Positions 49,375 to 61,265 are shown, counted from the first letter of the stretch. The stretch: 64,000 bases of DNA from Bolinopsis microptera (GCF_026151205.1 NC_087083.1:13638944-13702943); one strand, 5' to 3'. Numbers and translations: made by a program. Notes: a model not told the origin generated them from the letters alone.

Positions 49375-50119
49375 CTGTTTTATATTGAGATTTACTATTC
49401 TGAAGATCAGTCAAATGCTTAGTTGGTAAAGATTGTTTGTATTGTGCCCCAAACTGTGTCCAAGAGTGCCCCAGGAATTTCAATTTCGTGCCCCAAGTGT
49501 GCCTAACTAGATTACCAAATTCTCATACATTCAAGTAGAAAGAGTTTTATTTTCATCTTGATAGTACCAATCTTGAGAATTTTGGAAGATGTATTAAATA
49601 AGGTAAGTTAACTTGACAAATAATTCTTAGTTTATAGAATAGGTTCAATAACATTTCAAAGTATGCGACCAAATGAAATGCAATTCTAAAGTAAAGTATT
49701 TAAATAGCAACTAACACGTTTCTGTTGGGGTGTAAGTCTTTTCTTTTTCTGCACTACTTCAGACGAACCACTAGTTGTGATAAACAGAACTGTGGTTATG
49801 ATACCTGTGGATATAGGTCTCGTTGTCACATCAACAGTTACAGAAACGTTATTTGTTATAGGTTGGTTTTAACTAGTTTGTTGCAATTGTAAGCTCGACA
49901 ATTTTGAAATTTCTTTGTTATGACAGCACATAGCTGATGTAATGTTGTATGGGTGGGTCAACACTCAACTTGCTGAATAGAAGGTATGTCATAAACAACA
50001 GTCATCAATATAATTATAGAATAAAGATCTGCAATCATTGACATCAATACAATTATCATATTTAATGCTGTATTTGTACATCGCACCAGTATTTAAGTTT
50101 CAAGCAAATCTTATAATAT
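49375..50119. other. Upstream of the QPCT-like gene
   Basis: On the minus strand a frame at about 49860-49733 (ends VQKKKRLTPQQKR, then GTTAGT) could be the preceding exon, phase 0 to the exon at 49374. It lacks an ATG and a clear signal peptide. Promoter elements are not evident. Confidence 0.3.
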
Positions 50120-50360
50120 ATTAGGTCACACATCCGGATCCCGATGGCACTGTCTCAACACTATGGCAGCACTATGGTCTCGAGAGTGCCGCGAGAGTGG
50201 TACGAGAGTGGTACGAGAGTGGTACGAGAGTGGTACGAGAGTGCCGCAAGAGTGGTACGAGAGTGGTACGAGAGTGGTACGAGAGTGGTACGAGAGTGCC
50301 GCAAGAGTGGTACGAGAGTGCCGCGACAGTGCCATCGGGATCTGGATGTATGACCTATAT
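50120..50360. mobile_element. MITE with 36-bp inverted ends and an internal 11-bp array
   Basis: The left end TTAGGTCACACATCCGGATC continues into CCCGATGGCACTGTC; the right end is its near-complete inverse. Between them lie about fourteen copies of GTACGAGAGTG, some with CCGC in place of GTAC. Confidence 0.8.
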
Positions 50361-50833
50361 CTGGTTCATTTTACATTGAAATTGTACCAACCAAAAATAG
50401 TGATCATCATGATAAAATCGAATGAACTGAATCCTCTACTTCTCATAACCCATCACACCATTTCGCTGAACCTGCTCAGAATTAAATTAGGTTTACATTA
50501 TTATTATTCAACAAATACCTTATAGAATGTAGTGGCTGCTTTTTTAACTAAATAAATTATTCATTTTTCAGTGGCAAATTGCTTTGAAAACTTTTGATTC
50601 GGTTGATAGTAAAGTTTTTAAGATTTTGATGGATAAGTTTAAAATTGTAATATAAATTGTGACTTATGATTTCAATAAAAGACTGCATAAAACATTACAG
50701 TACAGTTGCAACGTCTAAAAGTCAACATGTTACATTGTAAGTTGTGCCAGAGATACAGGAAACACTAGTGACATAAAAATATGATAAAATAAAATAAATA
50801 ACATTAAAAAATAAGCCAGTCTCCGGTAACAAA
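50361..50833. other. 3' flank of POLR2E
   Basis: AT-rich; no gene seen. The 3' UTR of the minus-strand RPB5 gene should end here. Confidence 0.4.
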
Positions 50834-51469
50834 TTAAATGACAAGTCTATAAGTAACATATCTCCCAGCAGTTTCGCTGTTCCTTACAATTCTCACAACC
50901 TGACCACGCCTCAATCCAAAATATCTCGCAACAGGATCTGATGTTTGAATACGTGGCAACTGTGCTTCCTTCAGCCTATATCTCTGCATTAGCTCTTTCT
51001 TCTCGTCGTCAGTCATCACACTATGTTCTGGCACAAGAGAATGCTCTGTAATGTTGATAAGAAGCTCTGTTTCAAGAAACATCTCCATGATGTACTTAGG
51101 GGCCATGTCTACAATCCCACCTTTGGCAGATGGTGTCATACCACCTCGCACAACTATTATCGATCTCATTATATTTTCTTGCTGCATCTTCGTAAAATAA
51201 GCTTTGACAGTTTTAACCCCTACTTTTTCATCATCAGGAAAAAAGACAAACATCTGATCAGTGGGATCATCATTGTGAGCAACCAATATAGATAAACTAC
51301 TCCTTGATGGTTTTCCCTCACTGGGTCTGTCACCGAATTGTTCTTTAAACTGGTCTAAAGTAAAGTCCAGTTCATCTTGAGTGACAAGATAGCCTCTGTC
51401 GTGACAAAGGTGCATCAATGTCTTTCTTACCCTCCACAGTTTGTACGTTTCTGCGTCATCATCTGCCAT
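50834..51469 (-). CDS. POLR2E: RNA polymerase I, II and III subunit RPABC1 (RPB5)
   Basis: A complete intronless frame of 211 residues from ATG 51469 ([18 protein letters not shown]). The open frame extends 26 codons further upstream but without conserved residues. The N-terminal jaw domain ([27 protein letters not shown]) is followed by the conserved assembly domain ([50 protein letters not shown]). RPB5 is shared by all three nuclear RNA polymerases. The length matches the human protein (210). Lack of introns contrasts with the intron-rich SCAI, ADCK1 and QPCT-like genes and may point to a retrocopy, though the sequence looks fully functional. Confidence 0.96.
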   Translation of the reverse strand: MADDDAETYKLWRVRKTLMHLCHDRGYLVTQDELDFTLDQFKEQFGDRPSEGKPSRSSLSILVAHNDDPTDQMFVFFPDDEKVGVKTVKAYFTKMQQENIMRSIIVVRGGMTPSAKGGIVDMAPKYIMEMFLETELLINITEHSLVPEHSVMTDDEKKELMQRYRLKEAQLPRIQTSDPVARYFGLRRGQVVRIVRNSETAGRYVTYRLVI

Positions 51470-51547
51470 GATCTGATAAGATTTGATTTTTAACTTCTTC
51501 TGTATATAGAACTCGTATATAATATATTTGTCTTGTATCAGATACAA

Positions 51548-53000
51548 GTTGTATATTTTATAATACCTATAATATTGTATCTACATATTATATTAACAAA
51601 AAATGAACAGTCCAAGATAAAATTGATTGACACCAACTAAAACTGGAATTTTCACAGCATGATACAAATATAATTCCTCTGTTAAAAATTTGGTAAACAA
51701 TTAGTATGCACTTCAGATAAATGACATCGAGGAAATTGAACACAACCCACAGATTGAGCAGATCAGATGCAGATATCATAATATCTAAAAGATGGCAGAA
51801 ATTTAAAGATGTGCCTTGACATACAATGAAAACTTGAACATTGAGGAAAAAAGGAAGCTAGCCTTGCAATCCATTCAATCAGAATTCCAGAGTCACAATT
51901 TGGTTTTGCATCAAGACAGTAGCATAAACCACAGTCGGGACACAACCCAACATTTAATCCTGTAATCGGAGCCTCAACCACCCACACCATACCATTTAAC
52001 CATGGTGGTCAGGGGTGTAGAATCATTCCTACACCCCTGATGGTGGTTGATGAAGGACCTTCGAGATTAAGTCTAATTTAGTCTATCGAATTTAACCTTA
52101 TTTTATTAAAAATTCATTTATTTGAAAACGAGTCAATTACCTCGACACATCAGACAAAATCTATTTAAAATTTAAAAGATGTTTTAGAATAAGAGAACAG
52201 TAGTATTATTTTCACAGATAATAATATATATATAATGATATGAAGAACATGATAACAGTAGTATTATTTTCTCAAATCTTGATATAATTTAAAATCATTA
52301 ATAAAAGAATTTCAAATGTTGGAGTAGTTTGCTGTTTATTAGTCTCATGATTGAAATACTGATAGCTGGATAATATCTGGTTGGAATTTCACAATAGCAC
52401 CATTAAACGAAAAGTGACAGAAGCCTACTACTAATTTATTTAAACCTAATATCAATAACAAGGAAGAGTGCGAGCAGCTTAAGGGATTTCTTTCACAATA
52501 TATTCAGAGACAAATTTAAACATTAAACAAATAGCACACGACCCTCATGTTCGGTAGATATATGTCCATTGTCCTTGGACAGAGTGTAAAACGTGTGTAC
52601 ATTACCATCTTGTGTAATATTTAAGACCACTTGATGTAATTACATCAAATGGTTAAAAAATATTAATGTGTATTCAGTGTTTAGAATTTTAGCATTTTAC
52701 CTAATATTGTAGAACCATTTATAATTATATTAGAATTTTATACTAACATTTGTACCAATTATAGCCTGAAGACGGCGTTGATGCCGAAAATTTGCCTACA
52801 TTCCTAACTTCCTGTTTCATTTGTTCTTGTCTCTTCAAACCGGATATTATTCAGCTATCAATAAAATAATTGATTAAAATAGATAAAAATAAATAAAAAT
52901 AGATAAAATCTGATAAAAACAGAACGGTCACATATTGACCTTTTCAGCTTAATTTAAAACATCGAGCTATTTCTGACATGGCAATAATGATAAATTGTCT
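51548..53000. other. Non-coding region with hairpin and short local repeats
   Basis: No gene seen. A hairpin lies at 52003-52044 (CAGGGGTGTAGAAT and its inverse ATTCCTACACCCCTG). At 52763-52790 CCTGAAGACGGC is followed by GATGCCGAAA, a stem-loop like those in tails of some retroelements. Confidence 0.45.
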
Positions 53001-53029
53001 AAAAGATATATCGTATAATTTATAATATA

Positions 53030-53260
53030 TAAAGCTGCAATAAATTATGAAACATTACATAATGATATTAGAAGAATAAGATAACAGTAGTAATATTATT
53101 CCAAATGTACATTAAATATATAATCATTTAGAATAATTGATTTAAAAATTGATGATATATCGTATAATTTATAATAAACAAAGCTGGATTAAATTATGAA
53201 ACATTACATAATGATATTATGAAGAATAAGATAACAGTAGTTATATTATTCCAAATGTAC
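53030..53260. repeat. 149-bp tandem repeat, interrupted by the purine element
   Basis: TATGAAACATTACATAATGA recurs 149 bp apart (about 53046 and 53195). The second unit is broken by the element at 53267-56953; its remainder, and the start of a third unit, continue after 56954 (ATAAAGCTGCAATAA at 57046). Confidence 0.8.
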
Positions 53261-53266
53261 ATTAAA

Positions 53267-56200
53267 GGGGGGGGGGTGACATGTCTCCAATGTCTCCAAT
53301 GTCTTTTGTCTTTTTTGAAAAGATAGGGTGCAGAGACATGTCCTGGAGACATTGGAGACATTGGAGACACAGCTTCTGGAGACATTGGAGACATTGGAGA
53401 CATTGGGGACATTGGAGACATTGGAGACAAAGCTTTTGGAGACATTGGAGACATTGGAGACACTGGAGACGTAGATGTATGATTGGAGAAGGAGGAGGAT
53501 CTAGGAGGAGGATGACCCAGGAGGAGGACTCAGGAGGAGAAGGAGGAGGATGAGGACTCAGGAAGAGGACTGAGGAGGACTGAGAAGGAGGAGGACTGAG
53601 GAGTACTGAGGAGGATGGCTGAGGAGGATGGCTGAGGAGGATGGCTGTGGAGGATGGCTGAGGAGGATGGCTGAGGAGGATGACTGAGGAGGAGGACCTA
53701 GGAGGAGGAGGACCCAGGAGGAGGACTCAGGAGGAGGAGGACTCAGGAGGAGGACTCAGGAAGAGGACTGAGGAGGACAGAGAAGGAGGAGGACTGAGGA
53801 GTACTGAGGAGAATGGCTGAGGAGGATGACTGAGGAGGATGACTGAGAGGGAGGAGGAGGAGAAGAAGGACTGAGGAGAAGGAGAAGGAGGAGGATCTAG
53901 GAGGAGGATGACCCAGGAGGAGGACTCAGGAGGAGAAGGAGGAGGATGAGGACTCAGGAAGAGGACTGAGGAGGACTGAGAAGGAGGAGGACTGAGGAGT
54001 ACTGAGGAGGATGGCTGAGGAGGATGGCTGAGGAGGATGGCTGTGGAGGATGGCTGAGGAGGATGGCTGAGGAGGATGACTGAGGAGGAGGACCTAGGAG
54101 GAGGAGGACCCAGGAGGAGGACTCAGGAGGAGGAGGACTCAGGAGGAGGACTCAGGAAGAGGACTGAGGAGGACAGAGAAGGAGGAGGACTGAGGAGTAC
54201 TGAGGAGAATGGCTGAGGAGGATGACTGAGGAGGATGACTGAGAGGGAGGAGGAGGAGAAGAAGGACTGAGGAGAAGGAGAAGGAGGAGGACCTAGGAGG
54301 ATGAGGACCCAGGTGGAGGACTCAGGAGGAAGAGGAGGACTCAGGAGGACTGAATAGGAAGAGGACTGAGGAGAAATGAGGAGGAGGAGGACTGAATAGG
54401 AGGAGGAGGAGGGGGACTGGGGGAGGACTGAGGATGAACAAGACTGACGAGAAGGATGAGGAGGAGGACTGAGGAGGATGAAAAGGAGGAAGACCCAGGA
54501 GGAGGAGGGATGAGGACTGAGGAGGATGGCTGAGGAGAATGGCTGAGGAGGATGACTGAGAGGGAGGAGGAGGAGGAGGAGGAAGAAGACTGAGGAGGAG
54601 GAGTAGGACTGAGGAGGAGAAGGAGGAGGACCTAAGAGGAGGAGGACCCAGAAGGAGGAATCAGGAGGAGGAGGAGGAGGAGGACTCAGGAAGAGGACTG
54701 AGGAGGACTGAGAAGGAGGAGGACTCAGGAGTACTGAAGAGGATGACTGAGGAGGAGGAGGAGGAGGAGAAGGACTGAGGAGGAGAAGGAGAAGGTGGAG
54801 GAACTAGGAGGAGGATGAACCAGGAGGACTCAGGAGGAAGAGGAGGAGGACTGAGGAGGAGGACTTAGGAGGAAGAGGGGGAGGACTGAAGAGAACTGAG
54901 GAGGAGGAGGACTGAATAGGAGGAGGAGGAGGGGGACTGGGGAGGACTGAGGAGGAGGAGGACTGACGAGAAGGATGAGGAGGAGGACTGAGGACTGAGG
55001 AGGAAGAGGAGGAGGATGAAGAGGAGGACGAGGACCCAGGAGGAGGAGGACTGAAGAGGAGGATGAGGATGAGGACTGAGGAGGAGGAGGACTGAGAAGG
55101 ACTGAGGAGGATGGCTGAGGAGGATGACTGAGAGGGAGGAGGAGGAGGACATATGAGGAGGAGGAGAAGGACTGAGGAGGAGAAGGAGGAGGACCTAGGA
55201 GGAGGACCCAGGAGGACTCAGGAGGAGGACTCAGGAGGAGGAGGAGGACTCAGGAGAAGGACTCAGGAAAACTGAGGAGGAGTGAATAGGAGGAGGAGGG
55301 GGAGGACCTATAAGGAGGAGGACCCAGAAGGAGGACTGAGGAGGAGGAGGAGGAGGAGAACTCAGGAAGAGGACTCAGGAGGACTGAGAAGGAGGAGGAC
55401 TGAGGAGTACTGAAGAGGATGACTGAGGAGGAGGAGGAGGAGGAGAAGGACTGAGGAGGAGAAAGAGAAGGTGGAGGAACTAGGAGGAGGATGAACCAGG
55501 AGGAGGACTCAGGAGGAAGAGGGGGAGGACTCAGGAGGAGGACTTAGGAGGAATGAGAAGGAGGAGGACTGAGGAGAACTGAGGAGGAGGAGGAGGACTG
55601 AATAGGAGGAGGAGGAGGGGGACTGGGGAGGACTGAGGAGGAGGAGGACTGACGAGAAGGATGAGGAGGAGGACTGAGGACTGAGGAGGAAGAGGAGGAG
55701 GATGAAGAGGAGGAAGAGGATCCAGGAGGAGGAGGACTGAAGAGGAGGATGAGGATGAGGACTGAGGAGGAGGAGTAGAACTGAGGAGGACTGAGGAGGA
55801 TGGCTGAGGAGGATGACTGAGAGGGAGGAGGAGGACTGAGGAGGAGGAGGATAAGGACTGAGGAGGAGAAGGAGGAGGACCTAGGAGGAGGAGGACCCAG
55901 GAGGAGGACTCAGGAGGAGGACTCAGGAGGAGGAGGAGGACTCAGGAGGAGGAGGACTCAGGAGGAAGACTCAGGAAAACTGAGGATGAGGAGGAGGAGT
56001 GAATGGGAGGAGGAGGGAGACTGGGGAGGACTGAGGAGGAGGAGGAGTAAGGAGAAGGATGAGGAGGAGGACTGAGGAGGAGGATGAGGACTGAGGAGGA
56101 GGAGAGTAAGGAGAAGGATGAGGAGGAGGACTGATGAGGATGGCTGAGGAGGATGGCTGAGGAGGATGGCTGAGGAGGACGGCTGAGGAGGATGGCTGAG

Positions 56201-56920
56201 GAGGATGACTGAGGAGGATGACTGAGAGGGAGGAGGAGGAGGAGAAGGACTGAGGAGGAGGAGGAGGAGGAGGAGAAGGAGGAGGACCTAGGAGGAGGAG
56301 GACTCAGGAAGAGGAGGAGGACTCAGGAAGAGGACTCAGGAGGAGGACTGAGAAGGAGGAGGACTGAGGAGAACTGAGGAGGAGGAGGATGAGGACTGAA
56401 TAGGAGGAGGAGGGGGACTGGGGATGACTGAGGAGGAGGGGGACTTGGGGAGGACTGAGGAGGAGGAGGAGGAAGACTGACGAGAAGGATGAGGAGGAGG
56501 ACTGAGGAGGAGGACTGATGATTGAGGAGGAAGAGGAGGAGGATGAAGAGGAGTAGGAGGACCCAGGAGGAGGAGGGCCCAGGAGGAGGTGGACCCAGGA
56601 GGTCCGGAGGACGACCCAGGAGGAGGACCCAGGTCCCAGGAGGAGAACTCAGGAGGAGGAGGAGAACGACTGGGGAGGACTGAGGAGGAGGAGGAGGAGG
56701 AGGAGGAGGAGGAGGAGCCTCCAAAAGCTGTGTCTCCAATGTCTCCAATGTCTCCAATGTCTCCAAAAGCTGTGTCTCTAATGTCCCCAATGTCCCAAAT
56801 GTCCCCAATGTCTCCAATGTCTCCAAAAGCTGTGTCTCCAATGTCTCCAATGTCTCCAATGTCTCCAATGTCTTTGTCTTTTTCGAAAAGATAAGGTGCG
56901 GGAGACATTGGAGACATGTC

Positions 56921-56953
<33 letters not shown>
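53267..56953. mobile_element. Purine-rich array bounded by inverted repeats and a 6-bp target duplication
   Basis: The left end is ten G then TGACATGTCTCCAATGTCTC; the right end is the inverse, GAGACATGTCA then about 32 C. Behind each end, in opposite orientation, lies a TTTTTGAAAAGATA-type block and an array of the 9-mer GACATTGGA with AGCTTTTGGA spacers. ATTAAA flanks both sides (53261-53266 and 56954-56959). The neighbouring tandem unit at about 53110-53120 shows the uninterrupted site ACATTAAATATA. The interior (53490-56705) is GGAGGA-type sequence. No transposase frame is present. Confidence 0.7.
53490..56705. repeat. 3.2-kb GGAGGA-type polypurine array with higher-order repeats
   Basis: The plus strand is almost free of long pyrimidine runs, built from GGAGGACT, GGAGGATGGCTGA and similar words. 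A 396-bp unit occurs in direct tandem (marker CTAGGAGGAGGATGACCCAG at 53501 and 53897). A marker GACTGACGAGAAGGATGAGG recurs at about 54961, 55647 and 56475. Long open frames on both strands are compositional artefacts. Confidence 0.95.
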
Positions 56954-57449
56954 ATTAAATATATCATTTAAAATAATTGATTTAAAAATTGATGAAAATA
57001 GAGCGGTCACACAGTGACTTTTAGATATCATAAAATCTGTAAAAATAAAGCTGCAATAACTTATGAAACATTACCACTACACATAAAATCTTCAATCTTG
57101 CAAAATGCATTAAAAAAGCTTAAATCAAGCTGTGATCTGAAAATTAAAAGTTCCTGCAAATTTTAATGAATCCGTTCAAATTGGTGTTCATATTGCTCAA
57201 CCACATTGTGAGTTTCCTAATAGCCTAATAAATCAAACTGAACAATACCATGGTCAGATAAAGTAAAAAAGAGTTAACATGTCCTGATCCCGCAGCACTA
57301 CATGCACCAGCATCTCCAAAACATCCTAGACACGCATCAAAACTCAGAGTAACAATTTTGAGCTTTAAGTTGACGCAACCGTGAAGAGTTTCATTTACCT
57401 GATAATGAATATATTTTACCCGCTCCATGGCAAAGATTTCGATCACTTG

Positions 57450-57726
57450 TGAATCTAATTTACAAGTACATACTTAAATATTGTTGGGCAGGAAAAATAA
57501 AGTATGAGAGTGGTTACTTATAGTTATAGCAAAGATATTGAAATTATGATTTCATGTTGTTGAACTTGTTGCCTATCATAATATACAGACAGCAAACAGG
57601 GTAGCAGCAAGTTTACAGCATTCTTAATATGAGCACTATAACTTTAAGTACCTAGAACTTATAGTATGTCTTGTATCATTAACTATTATACCAGTTACAC
57701 TAGTAAATTTTAAGCATGCTTACCCG
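57450..57726. other. Intron 2 of the GPI-like gene
   Basis: No other feature seen. Confidence 0.4.
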
Positions 57727-58675
57727 TGAATACTTTGTGAAGTACAGACAAATCTCAAACAGTTCTAGAACTGATGCACAAATATCGTCTTTGAAATCGA
57801 TTAATTCTCCGCTCATTTTTACATCTCCATTCCATGTGAGGTGAAACTTTATTTCTGTCCCATTACCTTTGTAAGTCATGTTTATGCAAACATAACCATT
57901 ATCCTCTCTTATTAAAAAGGATGGTATCTTGCCTATTTTTCCACAGCATTGTGAACCGTGCGCATAATCATTACATCCAGGCTCCTCCACTGAAATATAT
58001 TAAAATTAAATAGTTACCTTTAATATTTCTGGTTCACATCAATGACCAGGTAAACATCACCAGGAATCAAAATTAAAATAAATAACGAAACACAGATTTC
58101 CATCTGCATTGAGTAATCTAGCTAATTTCCAGGGAGACCATGAGTGGCGTAGGGGGCGCAGGCCAAATCGTCGTTTGAATGTGGGACAATTTTGAAAAAC
58201 TTCAAGTGAAAGTAAGTAGTAAATCCTCTAAAATCACCTAATTTGTCCAATTTTACGTTTCTTCTTAATTTAAGCACTAGATATAGGAATGGTGAGAGTA
58301 TTCATTTGCACATTGAGTCAAATGCGATCCAGGCAAGCACTGAAATTTAGCAACATTACTTATAAAACCACTTCATTAAAATAGTATCATTAAAATTGAA
58401 TATTTGAACTTGCTATGACGTATTGATTCTGATAATCACAACACTGATATTCAAGAAAAACTGAAAACATACGTTTAACATCAGTAGAATCTTCATCCAA
58501 AGTCTCATTGTGGCTGAATGTGCTGTTGTCAAGCATGGCAGTGCTGTTGTCAAGTAAGCTAATAAGTCCTTTCACAGCATCTATCTCCAAGTCCGATAAA
58601 GTTTCGTTACTTGTCCTTCCAGACGAGTCTATCCCTGCCCTTGAGACATTGACCATCGCCAGGATGCATAGTAGC

Positions 58676-60672
58676 AATAGCAGTTGGCAGTTGTATGGGT
58701 AAGCTGTTCTCTAGCATCTTACTTGAACGTCTGTTACACTTCAAAAAGCTCTACTGTCCTGACCCAAAAGAACAGCTTGGATTTTCGAAAGGTGCCCAAA
58801 CTAACGATCACGTTTTCACCCTCAAGACAGTAATTGACAAATACACAAAAGCTAAAAAGGCTCGTCTTTATGCATGCTTTGTTGATCTAAGAAAGGCCTT
58901 TGACACTGTATGTAGGGACCTCCTTCTGCACAAAATTACATGCCTTGGAATAACCGGTAACTTCTTCAACTGCCTAAGTGATATGTACAAAAACTCTATT
59001 GCCCATATAAAAATTTCCAAACTCTTGTCGCCTAAAATTGATATTGGCAAAGGAACGGAGCAAGGACACCCCCTATCGCCAGACCTCTTTAAAATCTACA
59101 TTAATGACTTTTCATCTCTCCTGAAATCTGTTGGTGACTATCCAGTTCTTGCTGACGTTCTGATATCACATCTGCTGTGGGCTGACGATCTTGTCCTTCT
59201 TGCTCTAAGTCCCGAGGCCTTGCAAGTCAATATCAACATTCTATTTGATTTCTGTAACTCCATGGGCCTTGAAGTAAATATTAAGAAAACTAAGATTGTA
59301 ATATTCAGCCCTCCCAAACGAAAGCAGTCCTATGAAACATTCACATTGGGAGGTCAGCCCATCCAGCACACCGATAAATACTGCTATCTTGGCATAATAT
59401 TCCACAGAAATGGATCGTTTACAGCAGCAAATACTGAGCTGAGGGCCAAGGCTCTCCGTGCTCTCTATGGCCTCAAAGGCAAAATAGTTAAGGATGCCCT
59501 CTCACACCGTGCCCTTAATATTCTATTTGACTCCTTAATAAAACCAATCCTGCTTTATGGCTGTCAAGTCTTATGCCCCCACTCAAAAACCATGAGATAC
59601 CTTTCAAAAATAGATGACAAAGCCAACCCCCAGCATACCTTGAAGTACATTGCACAGGACCACTATGAAAAATTCCACCTAAAGTTTATCAAGTGGTCTT
59701 TGTCTGTACATTCAAAAGCATCAAATATAGGTTGCTGGGGCGAAAGCGGGCGCCACCCTCTATTCTTTGAAGCCTGCAAACTTGCAATAGATTACTATAG
59801 TTGCCTTGAAAACACTGAAAACGAACTACTCTGTGCTGCATTTCACGAACAAATCATGTTGGGACTTCCTTGGTATACCAACATCTCAAAGCTTCTCACC
59901 AAATACAACTTCACCCCCTCATCTTCCTCAAAATCTAAGCTCTCCACCCAAATCAGTCATAACATGAGGGAAGAATTCGTGAATACCTGGAAAGCTGCCA
60001 AGGCCTCCTCGCCAAAACTAGAATTCTATAACTTAATTAAACATGATTTCGAACCAGAGGCATACCTACGAATTATCAAAATACCGGATGTTCGAAAAAG
60101 TCTGACAAGGTTTCGTATCAGCTGCCACAACCTCTACATCGAAAGGGGCAGATACGAAACCCCCCTTGTACCAAGAGAAGAACGTTGGTGCACCTACTGC
60201 TTTTTCAGCAAAGGGCTCAAGCCTATTGAGGACGAAAGTCACGTATTGATTGACTGTTTGCTCTACTCCTCAGTTAGGGAAAAATTCAATTTCCATCCCC
60301 TAAACATTACTGACCTAGTCGGTTTGCTCTCCAACAAAACTCTAGATCCTACCACACTCACTGCCACAGCAAGAGCAATCCATTCAATTCTCTCTGTGAA
60401 CGAAAATTATACAGCCTACTATAAGAGCCCAGATTTCCACTCAAATACTGGCAAGTGCATAATGCTATAGGACCTTAAAATAAGATTGAACCATACAAAC
60501 TCGATTTATCTATTTTTCTAAAACTAGCATTATATAACATTTCTAAATTATCCCTACACACTTGTAAATAATTAGAATTGTGTAACTTAAATTATTTCAG
60601 AATTACAACTATTGTGTACTCAATAAAGTAATTATCACTTTTGTATCCTTGTATCCTTGTATCCTTGTATCC
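58676..60672 (+). mobile_element. 5'-truncated LINE with 7-bp target duplication
   Basis: TAGTAGC flanks both sides (58669-58675 and 60673-60679). The 3' end is a short tail of four GTATCCTT units. The coding part begins in the RT domain (VGSCMGKLF). The reading frame is open to its stop, so the insertion looks recent. Confidence 0.85.
58695..60472 (+). CDS. Truncated LINE reverse transcriptase with C-terminal zinc knuckle
   Basis: About 591 codons with no stop. RT motifs: GKLFSSIL; QLGFSKG; YACFVDLRKAFDTV (catalytic Asp); GTEQGHPLSPDLF; LLWADDLVLL (catalytic DD; W in place of the usual F/Y); NIKKTKIV. The C-terminus has SLTRFRISCHNLYIERGRY and a Cys/His motif C-x2-C-x16-H-x4-C, found in many endonuclease-encoding LINEs. 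The endonuclease and ORF1 are missing through 5' truncation. The clade is not assigned. Confidence 0.88.
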
Positions 60673-60702
60673 TAGTAGCTCAAGCAAATGAGGTAGTTTC
60701 AT

Positions 60703-61112
60703 CTTAATATTTCATTCTGAAACTAAGTAGTATCATCAATAATTCATCTTGAACTTGCAAAATGTTTTGAAGGAAGCAATTATAATATGATAGTTTCCCA
60801 GATGATAGGTCCCAAATTTCAAGTAAACTTATTTCTGCTTAAAAGTAGGGCAAAACCTGTCTCAAAAATGTAGGCTCCTGGCATAGCAACTTTTTCTGTT
60901 TAAGACTTGTCACTTAGTAAAAAGACACACTGTAATTACTCATTCAAAATTTAAAAAATGCTTTTTCTCTAACTTCCAAGACAATCAAAATTAAAACAAA
61001 TGGGTAACTTGAAAGGTTAAACATACTATACACAATGCATCACAACTTCCCCAATCCAATTTTCAAATCATACAAAGTGTATTTTCAGTCAAAAATATTA
61101 AAATAGTTCATT
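60703..61112. other. Probable 5' flank of the GPI-like gene
   Basis: No coding signal. The promoter or 5' UTR of the minus-strand gene with ATG 60702 should lie here. Confidence 0.35.
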
Positions 61113-61265
61113 AAAAAAGGGGGGACCCCCAACCCATGTAGCTGAGACACCTCACAGCAAATAGACTAAAGTGGCTATTGCTTGACGCTTGTGAAAGGTG
61201 TATCAACTACCCGCCGAGGCGTTGGGTTGGGAGTTTCCCCTGGGATCATTTCGTCCGTAAAATTT
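61113..61265 (+). mobile_element. MITE, second copy of the element at 36368
   Basis: The left end GGGGGGACCCCCAACCCA is matched in inverted orientation by TGGGTTGGGAGTTTCCCC. It is about 85 percent identical by eye to the inverted copy at 36368-36510 over its full length. Confidence 0.82.

Larger units (their letters stand above)
57225..60702 (-). pseudogene. Small secreted, probably GPI-anchored protein gene split by a LINE
   Basis: The minus-strand start ATG is at 60702 and begins MKLPHLLELL; coding then stops at the LINE (60672-58676) and resumes CILAMVNVSRAG from 58675. Exon 1 ends at 58473 (donor GTATGT), exon 2 is 57989-57727, exon 3 is 57398-57225 (stop). The mature protein is short, with N-glycosylation motifs (NETL, NSTA, NSTF, NMT), Cys pairs (CNDYAHGSQCCGK, CLGCFGDAGAC) and a C-terminal SAAGSG followed by a hydrophobic tail, as in GPI-anchored proteins. 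The family is not recognised. With the insertion, this allele should not give a normal signal peptide, unless another start is used. Confidence 0.6.

Noticed and set aside
49733-49860. N-terminal exon of the QPCT-like gene
   Set aside because: It is in phase and has a weak donor, but there is no ATG and no clear signal peptide or family similarity; mentioned only as a possibility.
52763-52790. Hammerhead ribozyme
   Set aside because: The stem with CTGAAGA and CCGAAA is suggestive, but the conserved CTGATGA core is not present and no full three-stem fold is visible.
53194-56967. Proline-, serine- or acidic-rich frames in the GGAGGA region
   Set aside because: Compositional artefacts of a stop-poor purine array; present on both strands and in more than one frame.
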